From: Liolophura sinensis
Taxonomy: Eukaryota > Mollusca > Polyplacophora > Chitonida > Chitonidae
DNA: 64,000 nt
Direction: 5' to 3'
Assembly (NCBI RefSeq): GCF_032854445.1
Contig: NC_088304.1
Span: 3,350,001 to 3,414,000 of the forward strand
This document shows, in pieces, positions 39,590-52,300 of the stretch (position 1 is its first letter; each line of letters begins with the position of its first letter). Made by a program: the position numbers and the translations under genes. The notes beneath the pieces were generated by a model. That model was not told the DNA's origin, ran no database searches, and was given only the letters and a program-made list of their open reading frames with translations.

Positions 39590-40240
39590 CAGTCTGACCC
39601 AGGGGTAATAAATGGATGCCCTTTTTTGGCCCCTTATGGGTGTCGCAGCGAGAGGCGTCTTGATTACCCGTGTAACGTTATGCCAATATAGAGCGCGCGA
39701 TCTGCCATCAGATATTGTCGACGCTTGAATCTGTGTTCTTTAGACGGCTGGTGCCTTGAATTCATTAGCGTCGCCTTTTGTACGATGACAAACCGTTATT
39801 TATAACGACTTCTCCTCTGAATTTATCGTACAATGGTGAATATTACCCCGATGAATTACTGATTAAAAGGTTTGCGATTGAGGACGGGGTCGGTCTAGCC
39901 CCACGGTCGTCATCCCGCACCTCGCCTTGTTTTCGTCGAGTTTGATCGCTACGTTGTGTGGGTTTCGCTCAGCTTCTCTCCCTTCGCAAGGAATGGTGTT
40001 GAGGAAACTCACCAATTTAGATTGCCCGACCCCCTGCCGGAACGCTGACGTTTGCAGGAGGCATGATGAATGATCTTAGAAAGGCACAAAGCAACCAACA
40101 ACGCGAATTGTCTCGGCGAGCCCTTGTACGTACGTTTACCTGGATCACGCATATGGTCATTCATCAAATATACCTCTGCGTGTGGTGATTAAAACCCGTT
40201 ATTTTGTTTTCTTACCTGTGTCTCAGCATCCCTCCCCCAC
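39590..40240. promoter_or_regulatory. repeat-free CpG-richer block upstream of Tbx2/3
   Basis: About 650 bases with balanced composition in an otherwise AT-rich, repeat-laden flank (GTCGCAGCGAGAGGCGTC, AGAGCGCGCGATCTGCCATC). No open frame explains it. It is placed as a candidate cis-regulatory element about 6-7 kb upstream of exon 1. It could also be a promoter of an unseen transcript. Confidence 0.25.
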
Positions 40241-41064
40241 CATCCAACGTCACGATCCCACAACAAAGCGTTTATTACTGGCACAAAACGTGTCAAGTAC
40301 ACCCTACGTCCATGTTTTTTTTCTATGCGTTGATACCTAAAATGGCAGCTTGTAGCTTTTAATGAAATATTCCTCGGAGTAGCAATTACGAGATATCATC
40401 TCCTGAAATCCAAGACATAATGTCCGTGCTTCTGTTCTTGGCCATGAGCACACAATCTGCTTGTTTATTATAGTCACGTGTACAACTTACTGCCATTTTT
40501 CAAATATATACTTCACGTCATTAACTTAAGTTCAGGTTGCAATATTTATTACAACTGATCAGCTATATTTACTCGATCAAATTAACTGATAAAGGCTTAA
40601 GATTCATTAAGTTTCATTTACAAATAATCAATGCAGGAGGAGTAAATGCTTTTTGTAAACTAACTGACAAATCATTATGTTTTGAAATTTGTGTAAGGGT
40701 GTGAAAAAAAAATTGAAGTTATATCTGCAGTAATGCTCAAAACACGACTTTTTTACATTTTGTTTTGAAGGAATGATTACAACAGAAAAAGGTCAATATT
40801 TAAGTTTTTCGATAGCATTTGCACATAAAATGTTAAATATGACAGTTTGAAAAATGTAGTCTATGGCCACATATGTTGGTGACGTGAAAAAGTCAAGCTC
40901 CCAAAGGCTTGGCTGATTAATCTCATTACAGCGTCACAATGTCACAGTCAATGAAACATGAACGAAAGTCGATAGATTATTTGTGACAGAGGAAGTAGGC
41001 ATACATTGTCGTGTAACTTAATGTTGTTTATCGCTAAAATCAAGAACCTTTCACACATCTTTGT

Positions 41065-41191
41065 TTTGATTTATTTATTTGATAAGTGTTTAACGCCGTA
41101 CTCAAGAATGTTTCACTTCTACGACGGCGGCCAGCATTATGGTGGGAGGAAACCGGGCACAGTACGGGAGAAACCCACGACCATCCGCAGG
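41065..41191 (-). mobile_element. 5'-truncated SINE
   Basis: The 3' domain is well preserved (GACGGCGGCCAGCATTATGG, GGTGGGAGGAAACCGGGC) and continues to CCCACGACCATCCGCAGG. The head is missing. Confidence 0.8.
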
Positions 41192-41399
41192 GCATCTTTG
41201 TAATTCCAGCTCTAAATAAAAAGTCTCCTTACACAAGTATCTTAGTAGTTGTCATTATTTATTTAATTTTATTTTATTTATCCCATTAGTGATATTTACC
41301 GCCTTTATGAATATTTGATTACCATACCACAGTAGTCAGGTTTACTGATGGAGGAGACATGCCAACGATCCGATCACGTCATGGACCGAAACGAACAAA

Positions 41400-42080
41400 T
41401 TTTCCCAGTCATAAAGCCTTTGTAACAAACATAACTATTTCCTGTTTTGTCTGTCACAGAGTCTTGTGCAAACATAACTATTCGTGGTTCCTCAGTCATA
41501 GAGTCTTAAACAAACATTCCCATTTTGTGGTTCTTCAGTCATAGAGTCCTGTACAAACATTCCCATTTTCTGGTTTCTCAGTCAAAGAGTTTTTGTAACA
41601 AACATTCCCATTTCTGGTTTCTCAGTTATAGAGCTTATGTAGCAAATATACCCATTTTCTGGTTTCTCAGCCAAAGAGTGTATGTAGCAAACATACCCAT
41701 TTTCTGGTTTCTCAGCCAAAGAGTCTATGTAGCAAACATATCCATTTTCTGGTTTCTCAGCCAAAGAGTCTATGTAGCAAACATACCCATTTTCTGGTTT
41801 CTCAGCAAAAGAGTCTATGTAATAAACCTTCCCATTTTCTAGTTTCTCAGTCCTCTAGTCTATGTAATAAACCTTCCCATTTTCTAGTTTCTCAGTCATT
41901 GAGTCTGTACAAACATTCACTGATTTCTCAGTCATAGAGTCTTGTACAAACATACATTTTCTGGTTTCTCAGTCATAAAAATCGTGTACAAACCTTCCTA
42001 TTTTCTGGTTTCTCAGTCATAGAGCCTGGTATAAACCTTCCAATTTTCGGGTTTCTCAGTCCTAGTCACGGCCTTCTTAA
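41400..42080. repeat. 45-bp minisatellite
   Basis: Units contain TTCTGGTTTCTCAGCCAAAG and TCTATGTAGCAAACATACCC. The central units are near-identical and the edges degenerate. The 45-base period (15 codons) keeps frames open on both strands (plus-strand repeat WFLSQRVYVANIPIF). Confidence 0.92.
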
Positions 42081-43469
42081 CAAACATCACCATTTGCCTG
42101 GTTCCTGTCATCACGTCTTTGTAACTCAAACATCTCACGGTTTCTCCTGATATTCAACAAAGCGGAGTTAGTGTTAAAACATGGATTCCAACTGATTCTC
42201 AATTATCCATGTTCTGTTTAAAACAAGTCGTTCCGGATGTTCAAGTCATAATTCAGGAAAAAGAAAGACTGGTAGAATTCAATAGTTCCTGTTCATATTC
42301 ATTTTAATCAACTTTGAAAATGTTCGCTTAAGTATTGCATTTTGTGCTATCCAGCGGCCCTAAATTTTAAATATTCTCTTCGAGTGCATAAACATGTTTT
42401 CAACTATGACGAAGGAGAAAGGTCTTATGTCGAGTTCAGCCATGGTTCGACACACAGGATCAAAAGACACTTTGCCGGAAAACAAGTTACAAGGATAAGG
42501 TTTCAAAGTGACTGAATGCAAGACAGGTGACGGACAGCGATGTCTTGTCGCTAGGGGCCTGTGTTTCCTCACCGTCATTGGTCATGCGTAAACGATACTT
42601 CTAAAGGCGGCGAGAAAACTAGAAGTCTTTTGTTCCCAGCCAGAATGTCGACAATGCACACGAGAAGAAGACGACCCGGCCAATCTTGCATGCTGTAAGA
42701 CACAGTTTCCAGTTTGTTTCATAATTGATACATTTTTCTTTCCCGGACGCAGACGAAAGCCATTGTCGACTCGGATGAAGGACCATTGGGTTAAGTTCGA
42801 CACGGCGAGCAGTCGTTTTGGCATGATGACGTGGTAGCCGGGTCGACCAGCGAGCCGGAAAAATCGCAATTACTGGAGAAATTTTACCCCGGACAATTGT
42901 CAGACCGCTGAATAACTTACAAGGCATCACAATGCTGTGTCATTTGGACAAGCCATCTACCATTCACTCACACCGATATCCGATACTTACCAACCACTGG
43001 TTCCCTTTAATATTTATACCGTGGTTAGAATTAATGATCAGTGTGTTGTTTGCGCTCATTTAGGTAAAAATGCGTTCGACTTGAATTCTAAGAGCACATC
43101 GATTGTGCGCAAAACTGAGAGAAAATACATGAAGTCTGATCGCACAGAAGATTTAAAGACAGATTTGAAGATATGTAAAATAACTTTGATTTTTCATTTT
43201 GATATTTCACATCTTTCAGTAATGACGTCAGAGATGGATATGGTTTCTACAGCACCTCAGTTTCTTCTAGTGTTTATTTTGCAATCGAGTTTAAGTTCAG
43301 GAGTAATACCAAATTTGAGAATAAGTTTGACTAAGTATAAGACAGCTTCGTGATCCTACTGCTGGCAAATAAATTAATAAATGTAGTCTTCAGCGAGAAG
43401 TCTTTATTTGACTGACCTGTCCTCTTATCCACACTTACAGTGTTAAAATCCCCTTACGGCTCTTTGTTC
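42081..43469. other. unique stretch upstream of Tbx2/3
   Basis: 42360-42930 is CpG-richer with two overlapping minus-strand frames of about 100 codons and no motif. 42937-43353 carries the 139-codon plus-strand frame listed separately. Together they form a third candidate regulatory or transcribed block. Confidence 0.3.
42937..43353 (+). other. longest open frame outside tandem repeats; coding status unknown
   Basis: 139 codons are open here without a tandem repeat or a recognisable SINE to explain it. The frame begins at GTG, not ATG; the first ATG comes well inside, near 43129. The peptide shows no domain, signal or motif I recognise. There is no convincing acceptor at its start. It is listed because the length is unusual for this AT-rich sequence, not because a gene is supported. 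Confidence 0.12.
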
Positions 43470-44190
43470 TAGTAAAATATTCAATAAGTTGTTCAGCTTT
43501 AGAGAACTAAAAAGAGTGTTCAGATAAATTACCAATGTTTAGCTTTCAGTGACTGACAAGTACTCCATGTTTACGCGTAGCTGAATCACTGTGAATTAAT
43601 TTTTGAGATTTTAATAACTGACGTGAGATCAATGTTTAGCTATCTATAACTGACAGGCATTACGTGTAGTTGAGTAACTGCCAGATCAGTGTCCTGCTTT
43701 CACTAACGGACTAGAACTACGTGTAGTTGACTAGCTGTGAGTTTAATACTCAGCTTTCAGTAAGTGTCAAGCACTCGTTGTAGTTTATCTGGCAGTGAAT
43801 TAAGTGTTCTGGTTTAAGTAACTGATAAGCACTACGTGTGGTTGCCTGGCAGTGAATTAAGTGTTCAGCTTTCAGTAACTGACAAGCACTATGTGTGTAG
43901 CTGACTAATAGTGAGTTCAGTGTTCTGCTTTCAGTAACTGACAAGTACTATGTGTAGTTGACTAACTGTGAGTTCAGTGTTCAACTTTCAATAACTGACA
44001 AGCACAACGTGTAGCTGAGTGACTGTGAATTCAATGTTCAGCTTTTTTTAATAACTGACAAGCACACGTGTAGTTTGACTGATGTTGAGGTCAATGTTAA
44101 GAGTTCAGTGACTGACAAGCACCCTGTGTAGTTAACTGGCTGTGAGTTCAATGTCCAGCTTTCAGTAACTTACAAACGACACGTGTAGTT
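43470..44190. repeat. degenerate ~57-bp tandem repeat
   Basis: CTTTCAGTAACTGACAAGCA followed by ACGTGTAGTTGACT and GTGAGTTCAGTGTTCAG recurs about twelve times with indels. Confidence 0.8.
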
Positions 44191-44379
44191 TTGAAAGGAT
44201 AGCGTGATGTTGCCACAGTATTTGAACTAAACATCCAACCCAAATTATCACATGGAACTTCTTAATTTTAGCAATACTAAAATTCTGGTCAAGATCACGT
44301 GACTCATTTACATCCCCGTCTAATTTTATTCCACCAACGATCAGTAACTATCTTGATGTAAACATTTTATGCAAGCGCT

Positions 44380-45960
44380 CTTGATGTGCACGTGTTTTTA
44401 AATAAACACTCTTGCTTGATGTGTTTGATATAAAAGTTCTTTGGCCTGAACGTGTCTAATGCAAGTGTGTTTGATTTAAAAGTTTACGATGTTAGCTCGT
44501 TGGATGTGATTACGATTGATTTGGGCGTGTTTGATGTAGATGCGTTTGATGTGAATGTTATGATAGAGGTCTGTTTATATAAACGCGTTTGATTTGTGTT
44601 TATTGTGAACGTGTATGATAAGCTTTTGACTCAAACATGTTTGATTAAAGTGTTTAATGTAAGCGTGTTTGAAGTATGTCTGATATAAGCATGTTTGATA
44701 AATAGGCTGTTTGATGTGAGTGAGTTTCATGTAAACGTGTTTGATGTAAGTGTGTTTGATATAAACAAGTTTGAAGTAAATCTGTTTTTGTTGTATTTAA
44801 AGCATGTATGACGTCGACGTTTGGTGTAAGCGCGTTTGCAGTAAATTTTTTTAATGTAAATTTGCTCGATATGAACGTGATGGGTGTGTATTTGACATAA
44901 AGGTGTTTGATGTAAGTTTGCTTGATATAAACAAGTGTGAAGTAAATCTGTTTTTGTTGTATTAAAGCATCTATGACGTCAACGTTTGGTGTAAGCGCGT
45001 TTGCTGTAAATGTATTTAATGTAAATTTGCTTGATATGAACGTGATGGGTGTGTATTTGACATAAAGGTGTTTGATGTAAGTGTGTTTGATATAAACAAG
45101 TTTGAAGTAAATCTGTTTTTGTTGTATTAAAGCATCTATGACGTCGACGTTTGGTGTAAGCGCGTTTGCTGTAAATGTATTTAATGTAAATTTGCTTGAT
45201 ATGAACGTGATGGGTGTGTATTTGACATAAAGGTGTTTGATGTAAGTTTGCTTGATATAAACAAGTTTGAAGTAAATCTGTTTTTGTTGTATTAAAGCAT
45301 CTATGACGTCGACGTTTGGTGTAAGCGCGTTTGCTGTAAATGTATTTAATGTAAATTTGCTTGATATGAACGTGATGGGTGTGTATTTGACATAAAGGTG
45401 TTTGATGTAAGTGTGTTTGATATAAACAAGTTTGAAGTAAATCTGTTTTTGTTGTATTAAAGCATCTATGACGTCGACGTTTGGTGTAAGCGCGTTTGCT
45501 GTAAATGTATTTAATGTAAATTTGCTTGATATGAACGTGATGGGTGTGTATTTGACATAAACGTGTTTGATGTAAGTTTGCTTGATATAAACCAGTTTGA
45601 AGTAAATCTGTTTTTGTTGTATTAAAGCATGTATGACGTCGACGTTTGGTGTAAGCGCGTTTGCTGTAAATGTATTTAATGTAAATTTGCTTGATATGAA
45701 CGTGATGGGTGTGTATTTGACATAAACGTGTTTGATGTAAGCGTCTTTGATATAAACAAGTTGGAAGTAAGCGTGTTTGCTGTAAGCGTGTATGATGTAG
45801 ACGATTGGTGTAAGTGTGTTTGATGCAAACGTGTTTTGTGTAAGTGTGTTTGATGTGAACGTGATTGGTTTGGGTTTAATATAGACACACACCAAGTTTG
45901 ATGTAAATGTTAATCTTTTGATGTGGACATTTATACGTAAACGTGCTTGATGTTAACTAC
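44380..45960. repeat. nested array: ~15-bp subunits organised into 165-bp higher-order units
   Basis: The base subunit is of the type GTGTTTGATGTAAAC. Within 44700-45860 the GACGTCGACG anchor recurs at 44810, 44975, 45140, 45305, 45470 and 45635, an exact 165-base period. Because 165 is 55 codons, a minus-strand frame of over 400 codons is open (repeat VKYTPITFISSKFTLNTFTA). No protein function is implied. Confidence 0.93.
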
Positions 45961-46129
45961 ACGACGGATGATGTAGCTCTAGTTCAGTGTATATTATAAT
46001 CAGATAGTCATTCATTATGATCTGAAAGATATGACTCTAACGGGAACTAAGTAGAATTCTGCAATAGCTTCTGATCCCCTGGAAATGTTTTATCGCACAC
46101 GCGAGTAAGCAGCATTATAGGTTGAACAC

Positions 46130-47200
46130 GTCATGTTCGAATTTGACCAACTTAGTACGCGCCAGTGTTACGGTAATGGACCTCGTTAAAATCGAATTTG
46201 TCAAGATGCTACCAGTTAGCCGGAGTCGCCTGATCCTGTCGAAATAGAGAGAGCTACTTTGTCGAACCTCTACACAATTACTGGCTCCTAGTTCCAAATC
46301 AAGTGGAGGAAAAAGCCACTGTATCAACAAAAGACCTTTAAGCGAAGTGGACAACTTGTCGTTTTTTAAGTGGATAAAGGATCGGTGTTTAGAGTGAATG
46401 AGGAGCTCTGGAAGATGCGGTTAGTATCACATCGGTGAAAGACGAGATAGGAAAGAGCAGGGTCTTGTCTGATCCACCTGGTTAACGGCGTGCCATTTAC
46501 TACCCCGTGTGACCGTCGCTGTTGAGGAGAGGGAATGGTGGTTAGCCCTGTCGCCTGAGAAAATAGAGAAAATTGGCAGAAAAACGGGTTGACGGGTGGA
46601 TTGGACACCCGGCCGGCTGCGTCTTCAGTTGGGTTGGCCCTCGTTTCCGATTGCTGCCGTCAGCGCTACAAACGCCGAGCAGTAAACCAGATATAATTCG
46701 CTGTAATGGAAGGAATTGAGATCAAGATGGTCGAAGTTACAGTGACAAGTGACAAATGTTTAACCGTCGGGTCGTTGCGATCCGAGGGAAATCAGCTGTT
46801 CATGTCACTTTCATGCCCTAATAAGGCTGATTACCGAAGAGTCATTTTACGCGTCTTCGACTCCTCGAAAATTTGGTCGTAATAGCTGGTGATGAAGAGC
46901 TGTGTCGTCTCTTCACCGGCGTTAGTTTCCGCAAAGCCTCGTGTTTGACACTCCCGGCTCTTCGACAACAATTTTCCTCATCGTTCTTTGTCTGACAACA
47001 AATGAGCAGAAATTATAGTGCAATTACTCTATCGCTCAGTGTCTTGATTTCTGCGCCATTATCACAATGCCCGTAAAAACTGGCCGTCACATATACCGGA
47101 AGCAAGACCCGCGCAGAACACACAGGGCCGTCATGATACCGGCCAGCACGTGCGGATGGTGCCACTTCCGCCAACCAAGGGAGATAATTGCTTGCCCACT
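46130..47200. promoter_or_regulatory. large repeat-free CpG-richer block upstream of Tbx2/3
   Basis: About 1 kb of unique balanced sequence lies between the 165-bp array and AT-rich flank. It holds a perfect CArg-type CCTAATAAGG at 46817-46826 (serum response factor consensus CC(A/T)6GG). Only short, motif-free frames occur, so regulatory rather than coding function is the better guess. Confidence 0.25.
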
Positions 47201-47554
47201 GGCTTACTTTACCTTCTCTTCTCTCTGAAGGCTTAACTCTACTTCGTTTTGAAAGGAAATATTTTTTTTGAGCTGGAGCCTTTCAAATGTTGAGTTCAAC
47301 TTACCTTGAAAGCCATAACACTTTAGGACCATCTGCTTATCTTAACATGTCCATGTTCAAGACTACATTATGTTAAGGAAGATTTTAATTAAAATATCGA
47401 AATGACCATGGCATGAGAGGAAAGGTGTTTATATATAGCGCATAGGAAGATGTTCCAATATTATCATTACTTTACATTTCTTTGCATAGCTTATTGACAC
47501 CTGTAATGCATTAGAATCTATAAATAAATAAAGCAACGAGAAAGGGACAAAAGG

Positions 47555-47635
47555 CAAGAATATTTCACGTATACGACGGCGATCAGCGTTATAGTGAGAG
47601 GAAACCGAGCACAACTTGGGTGGAAACCCACGAAC
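47555..47635 (-). mobile_element. SINE fragment, diverged
   Basis: AAGAATATTTCACGTATACG leads to GGCGATCAGCGTTATAGTGA and GGAAACCCACGAACG. Both head and tail are lost. A short AAATAAATAAA stretch nearby at 47520 may be a displaced tail. Confidence 0.6.
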
Positions 47636-47827
47636 GGAATGTCAAAGGAAGCCAAAGCATTGTAATATATCATAGCAATTATATATACATATAAAACAGA
47701 GGAAATGGTAACTTCAGAGAAGACATTGGTATTTGTATTTGATAGTTTAGGGTTTAAAGTCGCTTTTAAACGGTATTTAGGTCATATATTGCTGCCTCAC
47801 TAAGAAACACCGAAAGATGTACAGTAG

Positions 47828-47987
47828 TCCACTTATTTATTTGATTGGTGTTTCACGCCGTACTCAAGAATGTTTGCTTACACAACGGCGGCCAGCATTA
47901 TGGTGGGAGGAAACCAGGTAGAGCCCGGGGAAACCCATGACCATCCGCAAGTTGCTGGCAGACCTTTCCACTTACGGCCGGAGCGTT
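47828..47987 (-). mobile_element. 5'-truncated SINE
   Basis: From the tail (TTATTTATTTGATTGGTG) it runs through the 3' and central domains to TTACGGCCGGAGCG. It lacks the tRNA-like head. Confidence 0.8.
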
Positions 47988-48074
47988 TGACTTTGAAAGT
48001 TATGTCCTGAGCCAGTGACTGAAGTACAATGCGACTTATTCATGGGAATGCAGGCAAAGTAAATGCTGAAGGAT

Positions 48075-48335
48075 TTTATAATGTCCCATGGACCTTGGCT
48101 GGAAATGCAGTGTAAACAAGAGATCAAACCCGCTTCAAACCACTTCCACCTCGTGTTTTCACCAAGGCTCCATGGACAATGAGAACGTCGAACTATTTCC
48201 ACCTCGTGTTTTCACCAAGGCTCCATGGACAATGTGTACGAAGGAATTTTATTATAGGAATTTCCTGTCCAACACCGGGATTGAACCATAACTTTGTGTA
48301 CGATTGATGTATGACCAGGCCACCATCCCCAAAGA
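48075..48335 (-). mobile_element. possible SINE of another family with tRNA-like head
   Basis: On the minus strand GGGATGGTGGCCTGGTCATA resembles an A-box region, and GGTTCAATCCC (48277-48287) is a perfect B-box. A body follows that contains two 53-bp-spaced copies of a 38-base segment (48144-48181 and 48197-48234, TTCCACCTCGTGTTTTCACC...). It does not share the common 3' domain. An anciently degraded tRNA pseudogene is the alternative. Confidence 0.45.
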
Positions 48336-49329
48336 AAAAATTAAAACGATGCATTAAGAAAAAAAGACATCGTCCTTATCCATAGCACGGTACGAACTTT
48401 TAATCAACTAGGCCGTTGCATTGGTGTTGAATTCAAGGGATGGAAAAGCTTTTGCAGGACCATTGAGTCATTTTGTGACAATGTCAAACTTAAGCTTTCA
48501 AAACATCTCACTCTTCACAAATTTTGTTAATCTACGAATCTGTAAGTTGTTGATTAGGTCTCCTTTCCCAGGCAAACACTAGCTAGTTTTCGCTTTTGCC
48601 AAAAATAATGAATGTATTTACAACTGTCGCTTTTAGCGGCTGCCTATGGCATCGCTTTGCGCCACCTGCGTTATTATGCTTAAAAAGGCGAGATACGTGA
48701 CGATAATGATGAAAATTGTGAGTAAGCGTGCTCTCAAAACCGCGAAAATGACGTCCTGTTATTATCGCTTCAAAACTCAGAGCGATAAATACAGTGGTAG
48801 GAGATAACAGAGAAGAAACTTGACTACATGTCTGTGTTTAAGCGACTCCTACCCTCAAGAAAACGCCGCCTGGCGTGGCGAATCGTGCCAAACCGCCAGG
48901 GGCAATAACTGTATCACGACACGCCGACAGCTGAACGGCAAACAAAAAAGACCAGTACTCGAGTTTTCCCGCGAAACACAAATTATCCTCACATATTATT
49001 TTTAATAAATCTGAATAAAAATACCTGTTTCAACTTTTTCAAAAGCTGTATAGCACATAGGTATCATAACCACAACATAGTACAACGAAGGAACAACAAA
49101 GAACGGCGTAAGCACAAGATGACACCAATAAGAATAAATACAACCCCGTGAATGCAACAGGGTATGAAAAATAAAAAGGAAAAACAAAAACACAAAAGGC
49201 AACATAGAACAAAGAAGGCGAAAGACAGAACCGCGTAAGCACTTGTTGGAAAGGTGTGTAGTATATATGCTTCATAAGCAGAACATGGTACCAAGGAATA
49301 AAATCCCAGAACCGCCATGTACACCATGA
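48336..49329. other. unique stretch before the 21-bp array
   Basis: 48580-48990 is CpG-richer (GCGAGATACGTGACGATAAT, GAAAACGCCGCCTGGCGTGG). No gene was recognised. 49020-49330 is a transition into the array. Confidence 0.35.
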
Positions 49330-52300
49330 ACAACATGCTATAACACAGAACCAAGTGAGTACATCGCAGAACCAAGAAGATACAGCACAAAACCAAGAGG
49401 GTGCAACACAGAACCAAGTGAGTACATCGCAGAACCAAGAAGATACAGCACAAAACCAAGAGCGTACAACATAATACCAAGTGAGTACATCACAGAACCA
49501 AGTGAATACATCACAGAACCAAGAGGGTACAACACAGAACCAAGTGAGTACATCACAAAACCAAGAGGGTACATAGCAGAACCAAGAGTGTACAACACAG
49601 AACCAAGTGCGTACATCACAAAACCAAGAGGGTACAACACAAAACCAAGAGCGTACAACACAGAACAAAGTACGTACATCGCGGAGCCAAGAAGGTACAA
49701 CAAAGAACCAAGTGAGTACATCACAAAACCAAGAAGGTACAACACAGAACCAAGTGAGTACATCACAGAACGAAGAGGGTGCAACACAGAACCAAGTGAG
49801 TACATCGCAGAACCAAGAGGGTGCAACACAGAACCAAGTGAGTACATCGCAGAACCAAGAAGATACAGCACAAAACCAAGAGCGTACAACACAATACCAA
49901 GGAAGTACATCACAGAACCAAGAGGGTACAACACAGAACCAAGAGGGTACAACACAGAACCAAGTGAGTACATCACAGAACCAAGAGGGTACAACACAGA
50001 ACCAAGTGAGTACATCACAAATCCAAGAGGGTACAACACAAAACCAAGAGCGTACAACACAGAACCAAGTGCGTACATCACAAAACCAAGAGGGTATAAC
50101 ACAAAACCAAGAGAGTACAACACAGAACCAAGTACGTACATCGCAGAGCCAGGAAGGTACAACACAGAGCCAAGAGCGTACGACACAGAACCAAGTGCGT
50201 ACATCACAGAGCCAAGTCAATACATGGCACAACGAAGAGGGTACAACACAGAACCAAGAGGGCACAACACAGAACCAAGTGAGTACATCGCAGAACCAGG
50301 CAGGTACAACACAAAACCAAGAGGGTGCAACACAGAACCAATTGAGTACATCACAGAACCAAGAGGGTACAACACAGAACCAAGTAAGTACATTACAAAA
50401 CCAAGAGAGCGCAACACACAACCAAGAGGGTACAACACAGGACCAAGAGGGTGCAACACAGAACCAAATCAATACATACCACAACCAAAAGGGCACAACA
50501 CAGAACCAAAGAGTACGACACAGAACCAAGAGGGCACAACACAGAACCAAGAGGGTACAAGACAATACCAAGTGGGTACATCACAGAACCAAGCCGGTAC
50601 AACACAAAACCAAGAGGGTGCAACACAGAACCAAGAGGATACAACACAGAACCAAGAGGGTACAACACAGAAACAAGTGAGTACATTACAAAACCAAGAG
50701 GGCGAAACACAGAACCAAGAGGGTACAACACAGGACCAAGAGGGTACATCACAGAATCAAGTCAATACATAGTACAACCAAGAGGGCACAACACAGAACC
50801 AAGAGGGTACAACTCAGAACCAAGTGAGTACATCGCAGAACCAAGCATGTACAACACAAAACAAGAGGGTGCAACACAGAATAAAGTGGGTACATCACAA
50901 AACCAAGAGGGTATAACACAGAACCAAGTGAGTACATCGCAAAACCAAGCAGGCACAACACAAAACCAAGAGAGTGCAACACAGAACCAAGTGAGTACAT
51001 CACAGAACCAAGAGGGTATAACACAGAACCAAGTGGGTACATCACAGAACCAAGAGGGTACAACACAGAACCAAGAGGGTACAACACAGAACCAAGAGGA
51101 TACAACTCAAAACCAAGTGAGTACAACACAGAACCAAGCATGTACAACACAAAACAAGAGGGTGCAACACAGAATAAAGTGGGTACATCACAAAACCAAG
51201 AGGGTATAACACAGAACCAAGTGAGTACATCGCAAAACCAAGCAGACACAACACAAAACCAAGAGAGTGCAACACAGAACCAAGTGAGTACATCACAGAA
51301 CCAAGAGGGCATAACACAGAACCAAGTGGGTAAATCACAGAACCAAGAGGGTACAGCACAGAACCAAGAGGGTACAACACAGAACCAAGTTAGTACATCA
51401 CAAAACCAAGAGGGTACAACACAGAACCAAGAGGGTACATAGCAGAACCAAGAGGGTACAACACGGAACGAAAAGACGACAACACAGAACCAAGTGCGTT
51501 TATCACAGAACCAAGAAGGTACAACATTAAGCCAAGAGGATGCAACACAGAACCAAGTGAGTACATCACAGAACCCAGAGGGTACAACACAGAACCAAGA
51601 GGGCACAACACAGAACCAAGTAGGTACATCGCAGAACCAAGAGGGTGCAACACAGAACCAAGTGAGTACATCGCAGAACCAAGAGGGTACAACACAGAAC
51701 CAAGAGGGTACAGCACAAAACCAAGAGGGTACATCACAAAACCAGGAGGGTGCAACACAGAACCAAGTGCGTTTATCACAGAACCAAGAGGGTACAACAC
51801 AGAACCAAGTCAGTACATTGCAGATCCAATAGGGTACAACACAGAACCAAGGAGAAACAGCACAAAACCAAAAAGATGCAACACAGAACCAAGTGAGTAC
51901 ATCGCAGAACCAAGAGGGTACAACACAGATACAAATCAGTACATTGTAGAACCAAGAGGGTACAACACAGAACCAAGAGGGTACAACACAGAACCATGAA
52001 GGTACAATACAGAACAAAGTAAGTACATCACAAAACCAAATGGGTACAACACAAAACCATGAAGGTACATCACAGAACCAAGTGGGTACTACACAGACCA
52101 AGTGAGTACATCGCAGAACCAAGAAGATACAGCACAAAACAAAGAAGGTGCAAGAAAGAACCATGAAGGCATAACCCAAAACCATGAAGGTACAGCACAA
52201 AATCAAGTGGATACAATACAGAAGCAAGTGGACACAATACAGAAGCAAGAGGATACAACACAGAACCAAGTGACTGTATCACAGAACCAAGAGGGTATAA

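Noticed and set aside
44654-45895. 413-codon minus-strand frame
   Set aside because: It is a translation of the 165-bp higher-order array; there is no motif, signal or splice evidence.
48270-48335. tRNA gene on the minus strand
   Set aside because: The B-box is perfect but the acceptor and anticodon stems do not form; better read as a SINE head or tRNA pseudogene.
49039-52269. Minus-strand frames of about 500 codons and plus-strand frames of up to about 390 codons
   Set aside because: They overlap on both strands and in several frames and are fully explained by a stop-free 21-bp tandem array.
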